Assembly (NCBI GenBank): GCA_948144175.1 | Contig: CANXME010002527.1 | Span: forward strand, 124,001 to 188,000 | Direction of reading: 5' to 3' | DNA from: Closterium sp. NIES-65 | Taxonomy: Eukaryota; Streptophyta; Zygnematophyceae; Desmidiales; Closteriaceae | DNA length: 64,000 bases | In this document: positions 22,701 through 33,487 of the stretch, in pieces | Numbering within the stretch: the stretch's first letter is position 1 | How the letters are laid out: every line of letters starts with the position of its first letter | Made by a program: the position numbers and the translations under genes | The notes under the pieces: generated by a model | Told to the model about the DNA's origin: nothing | The model's input: only the letters and a program-made list of their open reading frames with translations | Database searches by the model: none

Positions 22701-22747
22701 CTCTGTTAGGCCTTGTGCCTACTGGGCCTCACTTGCTTACCTCTTGA
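16771..22747 (+). pseudogene. copia-2 gag-pol, one frameshift and two stop codons
   Basis: Starts MATPSVLTFD, the gag start shared with inner-3 and copia-4. Gag domain ~16.77-17.24 kb; a C-run at 17,231-17,243 causes a frameshift. The downstream frame is open from 17,135 to 22,747 except for TAA 17315 and TAG 19823 (CAG in sister copies). In order: gag C-terminus, long Gly-rich stretch (17.55-17.80 kb), LSPQQLREWY, zinc-like motif C-x13-C-x3-H-x4-C, protease LDSGASRSFF, GAG-pre-integrase LLWHHRMGHPS, integrase (MDVWG, HSDRGGEF, QQNGIAERR), AEPGG linker, RT (YVDDLVFA), RNase H (DNKATIA; ends HLLTS). All catalytic residues remain. Integration in cis is unlikely given the gag frameshift. Confidence 0.93.
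19860..20110 (+). repeat. copia-2 linker minisatellite (AEPGG units)
   Basis: Imperfect 15-bp units GGTGCTGAGCCTGGG between integrase and RT, as in the other copias. Confidence 0.88.
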
Positions 22748-22966
22748 CCTTGCTTGTACTGCTGCATATATATATCCTTGCTCTTGCTTGTTTAGCACTG
22801 TTATATATATATGCTCTGCTGCATGTGAACTGGTCTTGTGGCCTTGACCTTGTGCTCGGAATTTGTCTGGTATCCTTGAGATCCACCCTGAGCTTGCTTT
22901 GCTTTGCTTTGCTTTGCTTGACTGGTCTTGTGACCCCTTGCTCTCCCCACTTTGCCTATGGGGGTG

Positions 22967-23101
22967 TGTCAGATGATTATATTACTGATGCATATATTTA
23001 GGCTGTAGTGGGGTAGCCCATAGGGGGTACAACCCAATTAGGGTTGGTACTTGTACTTGTTTCATTTCATAGTGCACTCATTCCTCGCCTCTATCTCAAC
23101 A
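22967..23101 (+). repeat. copia-2 right LTR
   Basis: 135 bp, one difference from the left LTR; followed by TSD ATAAG. Confidence 0.95.
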
Positions 23102-23204
23102 ATAAGCACCGGCGCTTATAAAAATCCTCAATTATAAGCGCACCCCCTAAAAAAACGTGTTTTTTTATAACCCCAGGGGCGCTTCTATTCGAGGGCTGAC
23201 GTTA

Positions 23205-23926
23205 ATAACCATAAATCTTGTCTGGCCAGACAGACAGTTCAATGACAGGCAGATCCCACAAACCTGGGCGCTTGGGGAATTTGTAGTTTAGAAATGAATG
23301 ATGGCATGGCATTGTGCAATGTGCTTGCTTTTCTGCATGGAGTGCGTTGAAAGAATGTTGAGGCTGTGAGCGGTAAATGAAACAATTTTGAAGGTTAATT
23401 TTTCTTTGCTTCAATTCTTATGCTACGATACAGAAATTGAGTTTCAAATACAATGCTCAAACAGAAGTCCGAATATATACGTATAAGCTTTTAGAGAGTT
23501 GAAGTAAGGAGATGCTGATTGTGGAGAGGAAGCTGGCTGTATTGTGACCTGAATAGTGGCGTCGCCAGGTGACCTGATCCTTAGGACACGTCACCTCAAG
23601 CGGATCGGCCGATCGAGCCCAAGCTCGGTAGAGATCGGTGCCCATGACTGCACAGCAACGGCGCACCGATTACAGGTTACAGGTTCGGTATGGCAGGTTA
23701 CGGGGTTATGGTAACCTAGCCTGCGACAACAGCAATGCTGTCGTGCGCAGAATCGCATTGAGAAACCTAGGGTATGCGATGACGAGCGAAAACATTCGAA
23801 TTTGACTGTCACTTGTGGCGCGAAATAAATACCCTGCCACCCAATCTCACGCTCGATATTTTTACTTTGCTGTATCGATCAGGGCTCCCGTAGGTGACAT
23901 GTTAGTGGGCACATTTTTACTGTATA
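23205..23926. other. Unique intergenic DNA
   Basis: No gene, repeat or RNA recognised between MITE-B and the TSD (GTATA, 23922-23926) of the next LTR element. Confidence 0.5.
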
Positions 23927-24056
23927 TGTCAAAATTAGAAGGAAAAAAGAGGAATGAACTAGCAGAAATGGGGATACAAATAGCAAACCCTAGAAGGGTT
24001 GTACTCGCTATAGAGCACCCCACTACAGGCTAGAACATAAGAATAATATTCTGACA
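23927..24056 (-). repeat. outer-3 LTR (3' LTR of the minus-strand element)
   Basis: 130 bp, TGTCAAAATT...ATTCTGACA on the plus strand. Carries AACCC-TTCTA-GGGTT. Confidence 0.94.
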
Positions 24057-24735
24057 CACCCCCATAGCCAAAGTGGGGTGTAATCAGCAGAGCAGGCAAA
24101 GCAAAACAAGCTCAGGGTGGATCACAATGTCACCACACATTCTGAGCACAAGTTCAAGAAGAAATAGTTTAGAGTTCACAATTATAAGCAAAGCTAGTGG
24201 TAGTCACAACGGGCAAGTGAGGAGGAGGAGGGAGAGTGAGGGGAGAGGAGATAGGAGGCGACGGCTGAAGCTGCTGACACACGGGCAACAGGAGGCAGAC
24301 TGGCACAGCGGCTACCGGACAGCGCCCGGACTACAGGAGTAACAGGCCCCGCGGCTCAAATAGCGGCGGACGGGCAACGGACCCACGGGCGGCTGGCACA
24401 GCTGGCTACGACTGGGCTACCGGGACAGCGCCCCGGACTACAGGTGCTGCGGACGACAAGCCGGCAGCCTCCGCTCAACCTCCCGCAAACAGTCCCACCC
24501 CCCTGATACACACCCACTGCTACACCGCTAGCTCTACTCCCACGCACCCCCCCTTAAACCCTAAACCCCAGTCTCCCACACAACCACCCCCCTCAGCGAC
24601 AGCTGCAGCAGTGGGAGACGAAGGAGGAGGAGGAGCAAGGGAGGAAGGCACACCGGCCACCCCCATACCCGCCACCCCACAGCAAGCGGCCCCCTCAGGT
24701 CGCCACGACAGACGACGGGAAATGGCAGGGGGAAA

Positions 24736-24768
<33 letters not shown>

Positions 24769-25234
24769 AGCGGTGTGGTGAAAGGGGCCCACCACGGGCC
24801 TGGTAGGGTCGCAGGTAGGGAGACGGGGCCAGGGCCGCGTCGGAGGGCGGGGCCGCAACAAGGGGCGGGGCCGCGACGAGGGCCGGGGCCGCGACGTAGG
24901 GCGGGGCCGCTTCGAGGGGTGGGGTCGCGACGCAGGGCGGGGCCGTGTCGAGGGGCGGGGCCGCGACGGTCGGGGCGGGGCCGCGACGTAGGGCGGGGCC
25001 GCTTCGAGGGGCGGGGCCGCGACGGTCGGGGCGGGGCCGTGACATAGGGCGGGGCCGCTTCGAGGGGCGGGGCCGCGACGCAGGGCGGGGCCGCGACGTA
25101 GGGCGGGGCCGCGTCGAGGGGCGGGGCCGCGACGGTCGGGGCCGCTTCGAGGGGCTGGGCCGCGACGCAGGGCGGGGCCGCGACGTAGGGCAGAAGCCCG
25201 CCGCGCGCCTCGGGGCGCACAGCGGGCAAAGAAC
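24057..25234 (-). other. outer-3 internal region, non-coding
   Basis: Contains copia-like 3'-UTR sequence near 24,057-24,170, a block at 24,680-24,722 shared with the copia-5 leader, a ~30-base G run (24,737-24,766) and GGGGCGGGGCCGCGACG-type leader repeats (24,830-25,190). The Pro/Ala-rich frames here are repeat readings. Confidence 0.75.
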
Positions 25235-25370
25235 TGTGAAATGAGTAAGCAGGAATGAATGAACTATGAATGAAAGCAGTACAAATATGAAACCCTAACT
25301 GGGTTGTACCCCCTATGGGATACCCCACTACAGCCTACACAGCAGTATAAGCTATAGATATGTTCTGACA
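25235..25370 (-). repeat. inner-3 3' LTR
   Basis: 136 bp, identical to 32545-32680. Hairpin AACCC-AGTTA-GGGTT (read on the element strand, TAACT). Confidence 0.96.
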
Positions 25371-25575
25371 CACCCCCATAGGCAAAGTGGGGGAGAACAA
25401 GGGGTCACAAGACCAGTCAAGCAAGACAAAGCAAAGCTCAGGGTGGATCACAAAGTCACCACACAGTCCGAGCACAAGAGCAAGGCCAAAGGCTAGTTCA
25501 CAAGCAAGAGTACAGACATATATAAAGCTAGACAAGCAAGAGCAGGTATATATATATATCACAGTACAAGTGAAG

Positions 25576-28500
25576 TCAAGAGGAGAGCAAGTGAGGCAAG
25601 ACAGGCACAAGACCCAGCTGGGTGCAGAAGCGCTGATGGTCACAAGGCGCAAGTGCCTTGGTGAACACATCAGCAGTGTTGGCCTCAGAGGCCACGTACG
25701 CAAGTCGCAACTGACCACGCTGCTGCAGCTCACGAGCAAGGAAGTAGCGGAGAGCAATGTGCTTCGTTCTGTGCTCCAAGCGCTGCTCTCGACACAAGGC
25801 CAGCATAGCCTTGTTGTCTACGTACAGCACTGGAGGAGAACGAGGCGGCTCTCCAAGGTCAGTCAGCAGGTAGGTGAGCCAGCGAAGCTCCTGTGCAGCC
25901 ATGGCCCCGGCGTAGATCTCAGCCTCACAACTGGAGCCGAGAACCGAAGACGAGCGAGTAGACCGCCACGAGACAGAGCCGGAACCAAGGCTGAAGGTGT
26001 AACCCTGTGACGACCGCTGCGTAGCCTGGTCGTCAGCCCAAGAAGCGTCCGCGTGGCCGGTAAGGACCACTGGACTCCGCCCTCCAAGCACTAGCCCCAT
26101 GCCTGACGTACTGCACAGGTAGCGCAATACCCTCTTCGCTGCAGCCATGTGCTCCGGTCTGTGTCTCCCAGGAGCAACATAGCGTGCAAGAATGCTCAGA
26201 GGGTATGCAAGGTCAGGTCGTGTGCAGGTCATCAGGTACATGAGGCAGCCAACAAGCTCCGCATACGGACCACTCGACTCTACGGACTCATCCGAAGGCA
26301 GAGCTGAGAGTGAGTGGCGAGTAGGCAGAGGAGTGGCCTGAGGCGAGGAGTACGTGAAGCCGAAGCGCTGAAGGACCTGCTGCACCATGTGTGACTGAGT
26401 CAAGGTAATGGTGCGGCGTGCTCTGTCCCGAGTGATCTGCAAGCCAAGGTAGCTGCGCAGTTCACCCAGGTCTGTGCACGTGTGTCTCTTCAACAGCTCG
26501 GACTTCACGTAGGCGAGTCCAGCAGTGTCCGCTGTGGCAAAGACCAGGTCGTCGATGTACACGAGGATGTAGAACGGCGGCAGGGAAGTGTCGGTGCGAA
26601 GAAACAGCGACGGGTCAGCAGTAGAAGGAGCAAACCCAAGAGCCGCAAGCGTAGTCCTCAGTGTGTCGTGCCACTCACGCGGTGCCTGGCGGAGACCGTA
26701 GACTGGCCGTCGGAGGCTCCACTGGGTGCCAGGAGGGAAAGTCCCAGTGAAGCCAGGTGGACGGCGAAGCCAGATCTCCTCGTGCAGGCTACCCTGCAAG
26801 AACGCAGTGCTGAAGTCGAGAGAGTGAAGCTCGTAGTCGCGCTGAGCGGCTATGTGCAGCAGCACCCGAAGAGTAGTCATCTTCGGGGTGGGAGAGAAGG
26901 TCTGAAAGTAGTCAACTCCCTGCCGCTGACTGAAGCCACGAGCCACGTAGCGCGCCTTGAAGACAGGCGGCGAGCCCGGCGGCCGCTTCACCCTGAAGAT
27001 CCACATGCCACTGACGATGTTCGCCCCAGGAGGGGGAACCGCGTCAACGTAGGTGCCTGTGGACTTCCAGGAAGCCATCTATGCATCCATAGCTGCCTGC
27101 CACTGAGAGGAGTAGGGACCCTCTACGGCCTCCGCGTAAGAACGCGGAGTCGGGATGTCTAGTGCATCCGGGTCTCCCTCAGGGGCAAGCAGTACAGACG
27201 CGAGATGAGGTGAAGCAGCCGCTAGACACTGTAACTCCTCCTGCCTGTCCTCTAGGACGTCCGTGCCAAGAGCACACTCACCCCCGACGGACGGAGGACA
27301 GACAGACACAGACTCAGCAACAAGACTAGCAGCGTAGTCGAGACGACAGCGAGCAGCAAAGTCGACGAGCTCAGCGACTAGAGCAGACGCAGCAGTGGAC
27401 TCAAAAGAGGGGTCAGTGACGACAGTAGCAAGCAGACGCGTGACAGTGGGACTGGCAGCACCAAGAGAGTCCGACTCAGGGTCCGCAAGCGCAGGAAGAG
27501 AGGACTCAGGAGGAGAAGGCAAAGGGGCACGCAGAGGAGCAGTGGACGGACGTAAAGACATCCGGTGCGTGCCAGGGACAGGAGGAGGACGCTGACGCGA
27601 ACTGCGACCACTAGCGCGAGCAGCACGAACAGGCGATGCGGGACGAGACGCAGGCTCACGACGCTCAGAAAGACCTCCAGTAGGACCAGTGTAAGGAGAG
27701 GGAGCAGGCAGTGGAGAGGAAGGCTCCAGTAGGGGCTGCGACTGGACAGGCGGTGGACCCTCTACTGGAGGAGAAAGACCAAGAACCTGCTGAAGGAGCG
27801 GAACGAAGTACGGCCGAGGCCGCGCGGCAGCTCCAGACTCAGCAGGGACAGCACCAGCACCCTCAGCGACAGCACCAGCGCCACCCACACCTCCAGCGGC
27901 AGGACCAACAGCAGCAGGCTCAGCACGAACGCCCTCAGCAGCTCCAGCTCCAGGAGGACCTGCAGGGCCAGCAGCTCCGGGACCGGCTGCACCCGCACCC
28001 TCGACGGTCGAAGAAGCTCCAGCTCCAGCTCCAGCAGCACCTCCCGACTCAGCAGCACGCCTCCAGCGGCGAGCAAACCACTCGCGCAGCTCCTGTGGAG
28101 AGAGGGGCTCCCGGCGAGACGCAGCAGCAGGAGAAACCCCAGGCTCAGCAGCTCCAGACGCAGCACCCCCAGGCTCAGCAGCTCCCAGCTCAGCACCCCC
28201 AGGCTCAGCAGCTCCCGACCCAGCACCCCCAGACCCAGCACCTCCAGGCACAGCACCCCCCGGCTCAGCACCCCCAGGCTCCGCACCCTCCGCAGTAGCA
28301 CCCTCAGGCCCAGCACCCCCAGCAGAAACACCCCCAGGCTCAGCACCCCCGCGCACAGCACCCCCAGAGTCAGCACCCCCAGGCTCAGCACCCGCAGCAG
28401 CACCAGAGTCACCAGTAACCTCGACCGGGTCAACGGCGTCTACCTGGGACACACCTGAGGGGGCAGGAACCTGAGGGGGGAGGGGGTCTACCGGGGGGGG

Positions 28501-31482
28501 AACCGGCACAAGGAAGTCCGGGGGAGGGGGGAGGGAAGGAGTGCGGTAGGGGAAGAGACGGTAGAAGGGGACTGACTCGTCGAACGTGACGTCCTGGGAG
28601 GACAGAACACGACGAGAGGAGGGGTGGTAAAACTGCCACCCTGGGGCGTCAGTGGGGAAGCCAAGGAAGACACAGGGAGCAGCACGAGGGGACAGCTTGT
28701 CCGCAGACAAGTCGCGGACAAACGCCCGAGATCCCCAGACACGGAACACAGACGCATCGCCAACCTTCCCTGTCCACAGCAAGGCTGGGGACATCGCAGG
28801 CCGAGAGACCCGGGGGTGAAGGTTGAGCTGATGCGCCGCGTACCTCACCGCAAACGGCCACAGAAAATGGGGGGCAGCCGCATGCATCATGGACGTACGA
28901 GCGACATCCATGACCATGCCAATGCGGCGCTCAGCAATCCCATTTTGCTGTGGTGAGTCCGGAAGCGTGAAGGTCTGGCGGATCCCCCGTGCGCGACAGT
29001 AGTCTCGCAGAAGGCGAGAAGAGAACTCTCCGCCTCTGTCAGAGTGCAGACGCAGAACAGGAAAGTCCGAGCCGAAGCTCTTCCTGAGCTGGAGACGAGC
29101 CTCGCGGATCCAGTCGATCAGCACCTCAGTGACCGCACCCTTGCTGCGCAAGGGGAGGACTGTGGTGTAACGCGAGTAGTCGTCAACCACCAACAGGAAG
29201 TAGCGCTCGTAACCCTGCCCACGGACGGGGGCTGGGCCCCACACATCCATGTGAAGCGTCTGCAGGGGAGCCTCTGTCGGGGGGAAGTGGGAGGAGTGAG
29301 GAGTAGCCCGGAGGCGACCCTCGACACAGGGGACACAGGAAGGTCCTGGCCCGGAGGGGAGAGGAGGGAGAGACTGGGGAAGACCAGAGAAAAGGACACG
29401 GGAAGCCATGCTCCGAAGACGGGGCAAGGAGGGGTGGCCAAGACGGTGGTGCCACAGGAGAGTCTCGTGAGACAGGAGGCGACAAGAACAGGGGGCAGAC
29501 TCAGGACCTGACCGGGACGCAGCAGCAAGTACCTGACCCGACGCAGCCACCTGACCAGACGCAGGGACAGGAGGAGACTCAACGGTCAGGGTGTAGAGAC
29601 TCGACCCCGGCCGACGTGAGAACGTGGCCAGGTGTCGGCCTGTGCGAGCCTCCGTGCAGTGGGTCACCCTCTGACGCGCAGGAGTGAACTGGTGAACACC
29701 CCCATCCTGCAGGTTCGCTCCACTCACCAAGTTCGTAGAGAACGAGGGAAGGTACAGACCCGACAGGGTGCCCGAAGGGGCAGCCGGACACGGGAGGACA
29801 GTGGAGAAGTGAGACAGGACAGGACCCCCAGAGGGGTCAGCAAGGGAGACCGCAACCGGCCTGGCTAGCGGCGAAAGGGTAGTGCGGTCTCGAAAGAAGG
29901 AGCGAGAAGCTCCGGAGTCAAGTGTGAAAGTGAGGGAGGACGAGGACGACTCAGTACCTGAGAGCGCAGTCTCACCAGTACCTGAGAGCGCAGACGCACT
30001 GGCACCTAGAGCAGCAGCCTCACAAGCACCTAGCGCAGCAGTACCAATGCCCGGGTCGGGCTGAAAACACCGGTAACCCTCATTCTCCTCACTATAATCC
30101 ACAACATACATAGCAGTAAGGATAGCATCAAAATCAAGATCAAAGATCGCTACACCAGCCCTGAGAAGCTCATCCCAGCGAGGGATCTCACTAGCCCCAG
30201 GGAACTGCTGACGCCAAGCGTCCGTCAGGCGGCCAAAGCAGCGCTGGGTGGCGTGGGCACCCCCACACTGCTCACCCGCGCGGTCGCCGGAACGAAGAAC
30301 GTAGGTGCAGGGACCAGTACCCCCACCCCTCTGACGCCCAGCGTACCACTCACGAAGCTGCTGAGGCGAAGGGATGTCCCGCGAGCGCTGCTGCTGCTGA
30401 CGGTGCGAGCGCTGGCCACCACCACCGCCGCTACGCTGCTGGGTACCACCTCGACCAGCTCCACCTCCTCCACCACTACTGCCTCCTCCGCTGCCGCCTC
30501 CACTGCCTCCACCTCCGCCGCCTCCACCTCCGCCGCTGCCTCCACCACCACCGCTGGCACCACCACCACCGTCTCCGCCGCTGCTGCCGCCACCACCACC
30601 ACCACCCCCGCCACTAGCCCCGCCGCCACCCCCACTCCCTCCGCCGCCACCGCCGCCACCGCCACCGCCCCCTCCAGCTCCACCCGCGCCCTTGCCCCCC
30701 TTGCCCTTGCTGGAGCGACGTCTCCCACTAGGGGCAGACGCCGCGCCGACCGACTCAAGACCAAGCAGGTCGGCAGCAGCAGCAGAGGCAACAGAGGGCA
30801 GCAAGGGGGAAGGAGAGCACCCCTCAAAGATGGGGGTGCGAGGGTCACCACGAGAAGCACCTACAGCGACTATGCTCTTCTCCGCTGCAAGGAGGGCCTT
30901 CTCGAGGAGGTCGACGGTGAGAGTGGTGGGACAGACTGCGAGAAAGTGGTCCCTGACGACGCGAAGGGAGTCAGGGAGGCGTGCGACTACGTAGTAGAGA
31001 GCGATGTACATGGGGGGGGGGTTCTTAGCGCAGAACTCAGCAGGAAGGGCGGCGCGGTAGCGAGTGTCACTAGTGCGGAGGTGCGTAATGAGGTCAGCGA
31101 CAGTGGGAAAGGCAGAGAGGTCAGGAAAGAGGTAGGGAAGCATGAGACGGCTCAGTGCAGCAGTGGCAGGGGAGGAGTAGCGCGCAACTACAGCGTCGTA
31201 CAAGGTCTGAGCACTCTTGTACTGACTAAAGTGCGCACGCTCAGAGGTAGGGAGGTGGCGACGCACAGCAAGACGTGCAGCAGCATCGCGGGTGGCCCAC
31301 TTAGAGCGGACAGCGGGATCAGCATCAGCAGCAGGAGCAGGAGAGGCGCCAGAGGTGAGGTCAAAGAGAGAAAGGTCGTCAGCCCTGTCGCACTGTAAGA
31401 ACAGCTGCAGGTCGTCTAACCAGACCTCAAAATCAATGGCGCGACCCTCAGCGTCAAAAGCTAGGACACTAGGGGTAGCCAT
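25576..31482 (-). pseudogene. inner-3 gag-pol polyprotein, full length with one TAG
   Basis: 1,968 codons from ATG 31482 (MATPSVLAFD). In copia-4 an in-frame TAG lies four codons before this ATG, which supports the start. In order (codons): UBN2-type gag ~1-230; Gly-rich ~265-355; SPQQLREWY; C-x13-C-x3-H-x4-C; protease D522-S-G-A; GAG-pre-integrase HHRLGHPS; integrase D746, D815, E851 (D-x35-E); AEPGG linker with REPLSPQELREWF; RT YIDD 1642-1645; RNase H with DNK; end HLLSS. The only break is TAG at 27079-27081 (codon 1468, GAG in sisters, AMDA*MASW) in the RT N-terminal part. Gag, protease and integrase could still be made; RT would need readthrough. Confidence 0.95.
28140..28400 (-). repeat. 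inner-3 linker minisatellite
   Basis: 15-bp units (plus strand CCCAGGCTCAGCACC and variants) encoding AEPGG-type repeats between integrase and RT. Confidence 0.88.
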
Positions 31483-31559
31483 GGCGACGACAGCGACGCA
31501 GTGCAAGCAGTAGGGAAAGAGCCGCAGTGGCAGTGGGACTGTGCTCACCAGGCAGGGCA

Positions 31560-32440
31560 GGTCGAGTAGGTATGCAGAAAGGCGGCTCAGCGACCTGGCG
31601 GCTCGGGTGCTGGGCGGCTCGGGCGCAGGGCGGCTCGGCTCCCGGGCGGCTCGGCGGTAGGGCAGCTCGGGGGCAGGGCGGCTCGGCTCCTGGGCGGCTC
31701 GGCGACAGGGCGGCTCGGGTGCAGGGCGGCTCGGCTCCCGGGCGGCTCGGCTGCAGGGCGGCTCGGCTCCCGGTAGTAGGGGGGGGGGGGGGGGGGGGCC
31801 GCGGTCGAGCAGGCGGCCGGGGCCGCGGTAGTAGCGGGCGGCGAGGCTGTGCGAGCAGGCAGCCGGGGCCGCGACAGGAGCGGGCGGCGGGGCCGCGGTC
31901 GAACAGGCGGCTGGGGCCGCGGTCGTAGCAGGCGGCCGGGGCCGCGATCGTAGTGGGCGGCGGCCGCGGCGTAGCGGGCGGCAGGGCCGCGTCGAGCAGG
32001 CGGCCGGGGGCTGCGTCGAGCAGGCGGCTGGGGGCCGCGACAGGAGCGGGCGGCGGGGCCGCGGTCGAACAGGCGGCTGGGGCCGCGGTCGTAGCAGGCG
32101 GCCGGGGCCGCGGTCGTAGCAGGCGGCGGCCGCGGCGTAGCGGGCGGCAGGGCCGCGTCAAGCAGGCGGCTGGGGGCCGCGTCGAGTAGGCGGCTGGGGG
32201 CCGCGACAGGAGCGGGCGGCGGGGCCGCGGTCGAACAGGCGGCTGGGGGGCCGCGGTCGTAGCAGGCGGCAGCCGCGGCGTAGCGGGCGGCAGGGCCGCG
32301 TCGAGCAGGCGGCTGGGGGCCGCGTCGAGCAGGCGGCTGGGGGGGGGGCCGCGTCGAGCAGGCGGCTGGGGCCGCGATCGTAGCGGGCGGCTGGGGCCGC
32401 GACTTAGCGGGCGGCTGGGCCGCGTGTGGGAGGGAGGCGA
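31560..32440 (-). repeat. inner-3 leader minisatellite
   Basis: GC-rich repeats such as GGCGGCTGGGGGCCGCG and GAGCAGGCGGC between gag and the leader hairpin, including a G run at ~31,779-31,796. Confidence 0.8.
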
Positions 32441-32544
32441 CACGGAGGGTCGCTCGATAGCGGAAAAAAAAAAAGTTGAGCGCGCCTCGGGGCGCGCTTC
32501 GGTGGGCCCTAGGCAGAGTTCCACAGGGAACCCGCTCTATACCA

Positions 32545-32680
32545 TGTGAAATGAGTAAGCAGGAATGAATGAACTATGAATGAAAGCAGTACAAATATGA
32601 AACCCTAACTGGGTTGTACCCCCTATGGGATACCCCACTACAGCCTACACAGCAGTATAAGCTATAGATATGTTCTGACA
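32545..32680 (-). repeat. inner-3 5' LTR
   Basis: 136 bp identical to 25235-25370; the PBS complement lies at 32531-32544. Confidence 0.96.
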
Positions 32681-32685
32681 AGAAC

Positions 32686-32827
32686 CGCCGCGCGCCTCGG
32701 GGCGCACGGCGGGTAGAAAACCGCCGCGCGCCTCGGGGCGCACGGCGGGAGGAAAAAGTAGCAGCGGAAGTGAGGTGGTAACTCACCCACAGGATCGATC
32801 CAAGGGGATCGACCTGCTCTGATACCA
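32686..32827 (-). other. outer-3 leader and PBS
   Basis: Two tandem units of CCGCCGCGCGCCTCGGGGCG plus CACGGCGG, then the PBS complement (TGGTATCAGAGCAGG on the minus strand) touching the 5' LTR. Confidence 0.8.
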
Positions 32828-32957
32828 TGTCAAAATTAGAAGGAAGAAAGAGGAATGAACTAGCAGAAATGGGGATACAAATAGCAAACCCTAGAAGGGT
32901 TGTACTCGCTATAGAGCACCCCACTACAGGCTAGAACATAAGAATAATATTCTGACA
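32828..32957 (-). repeat. outer-3 LTR (5' LTR)
   Basis: 130 bp, one difference from 23927-24056; TSD GTATA follows. Confidence 0.94.
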
Positions 32958-32962
32958 GTATA

Positions 32963-33482
32963 TTCGCGAACATTCACAAAATTTAGGGAAAATATGCCAC
33001 GCGTAATCAACAAGGGTCTCGATAATATGTTTTGAAAAAAAAAAAAAAAAAAACGGGTACGGTGCCCGCAAAGGGTGTTTTCACGTGGTTGATATTACGT
33101 TTCACGGAATCAGTCACAATCAACGGGGAAAAAAAAAACAAGAGGCGACGAAATCGTCTTAGGGTTGCGAAGCGTTTACGCATTTGTAAACACCAAATAT
33201 ACTGTACATAATACTGTAGTATAACAGTTAGTGTGCTTTATCTTGTCAGGTTTTGAAAAATGACTTCTGCAGGCATCGACCTCAAGACTTTTCCACTAAT
33301 CACGGAAGCTTAACCAACTGTACTAACAATACTATTCATCAGCCAATTGGCAAAATTTGTAAATAATATTTGTGACGAATCTGACACCTCTTTAGAGTTT
33401 GTTCACCCCTCTTCTTCTCCCTCGCTAGTTGAGCTTCCCTCAAGTTTGGCTCTACCTACTAGTTCGAGTTCCTACTAAGGTG
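32963..33482. other. AT-rich unique spacer
   Basis: Contains two A runs (33,036-33,053; 33,128-33,137). No gene or RNA recognised. Confidence 0.5.
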
Positions 33483-33487
33483 AGAAC

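Larger units (their letters stand above)
15573..23101 (+). mobile_element. copia-2, Ty1/copia LTR retrotransposon
   Basis: 7,529 bp; two 135-bp LTRs (TGTCAGATGA...TCTCAACA) with one difference; TSD ATAAG (15568-15572, 23102-23106). PBS TGGTATCAGAGCAGG at 15708 is the classic plant copia iMet-tRNA site. PPT tatgggggtg abuts the right LTR. Gag-pol is damaged by one frameshift and two stops, so recent but probably dead. Confidence 0.96.
15045..23204 (-). mobile_element. MITE-B, 626 bp, inverted copy of MITE-A, split by copia-2
   Basis: Begins TACCGTAAGCCCCCGGATAG and ends with the inverse CTATTCGAGGGCTGACGTTA. Its body (15,169-15,572) is the reverse complement of 7,700-8,098 with scattered differences. 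copia-2 sits inside; removing it and one TSD leaves 626 bp. Confidence 0.82.
25235..32680 (-). mobile_element. inner-3: nearly intact Ty1/copia retrotransposon
   Basis: 7,446 bp; 136-bp LTRs identical to each other by eye; TSD AGAAC (25230-25234, 32681-32685). The PBS complement (ctctatacca) ends at 32544, giving TGGTATAGAGCGGG, one base short of the usual motif. A PPT complement (cacccccat) follows the 3' LTR. Identical LTRs and a single defect in a ~1,968-codon frame make it the youngest autonomous-type copia in the window. Confidence 0.97.
23927..32957 (-). mobile_element. outer-3: non-autonomous LTR retrotransposon, split by inner-3
   Basis: 130-bp LTRs (one difference), TSD GTATA (23922-23926, 32958-32962). 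The PBS complement lies beside the right LTR (ctctgatacca, ending 32827), so the element reads on the minus strand; a PPT complement (cacccccat) follows the left LTR. Without inner-3 (25235-32680) only ~1.3 kb of internal sequence remains, holding 3'-UTR-like DNA and GC-rich leader repeats but no gag-pol. It is a LARD/TRIM-like derivative dependent on trans supply. Confidence 0.9.
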
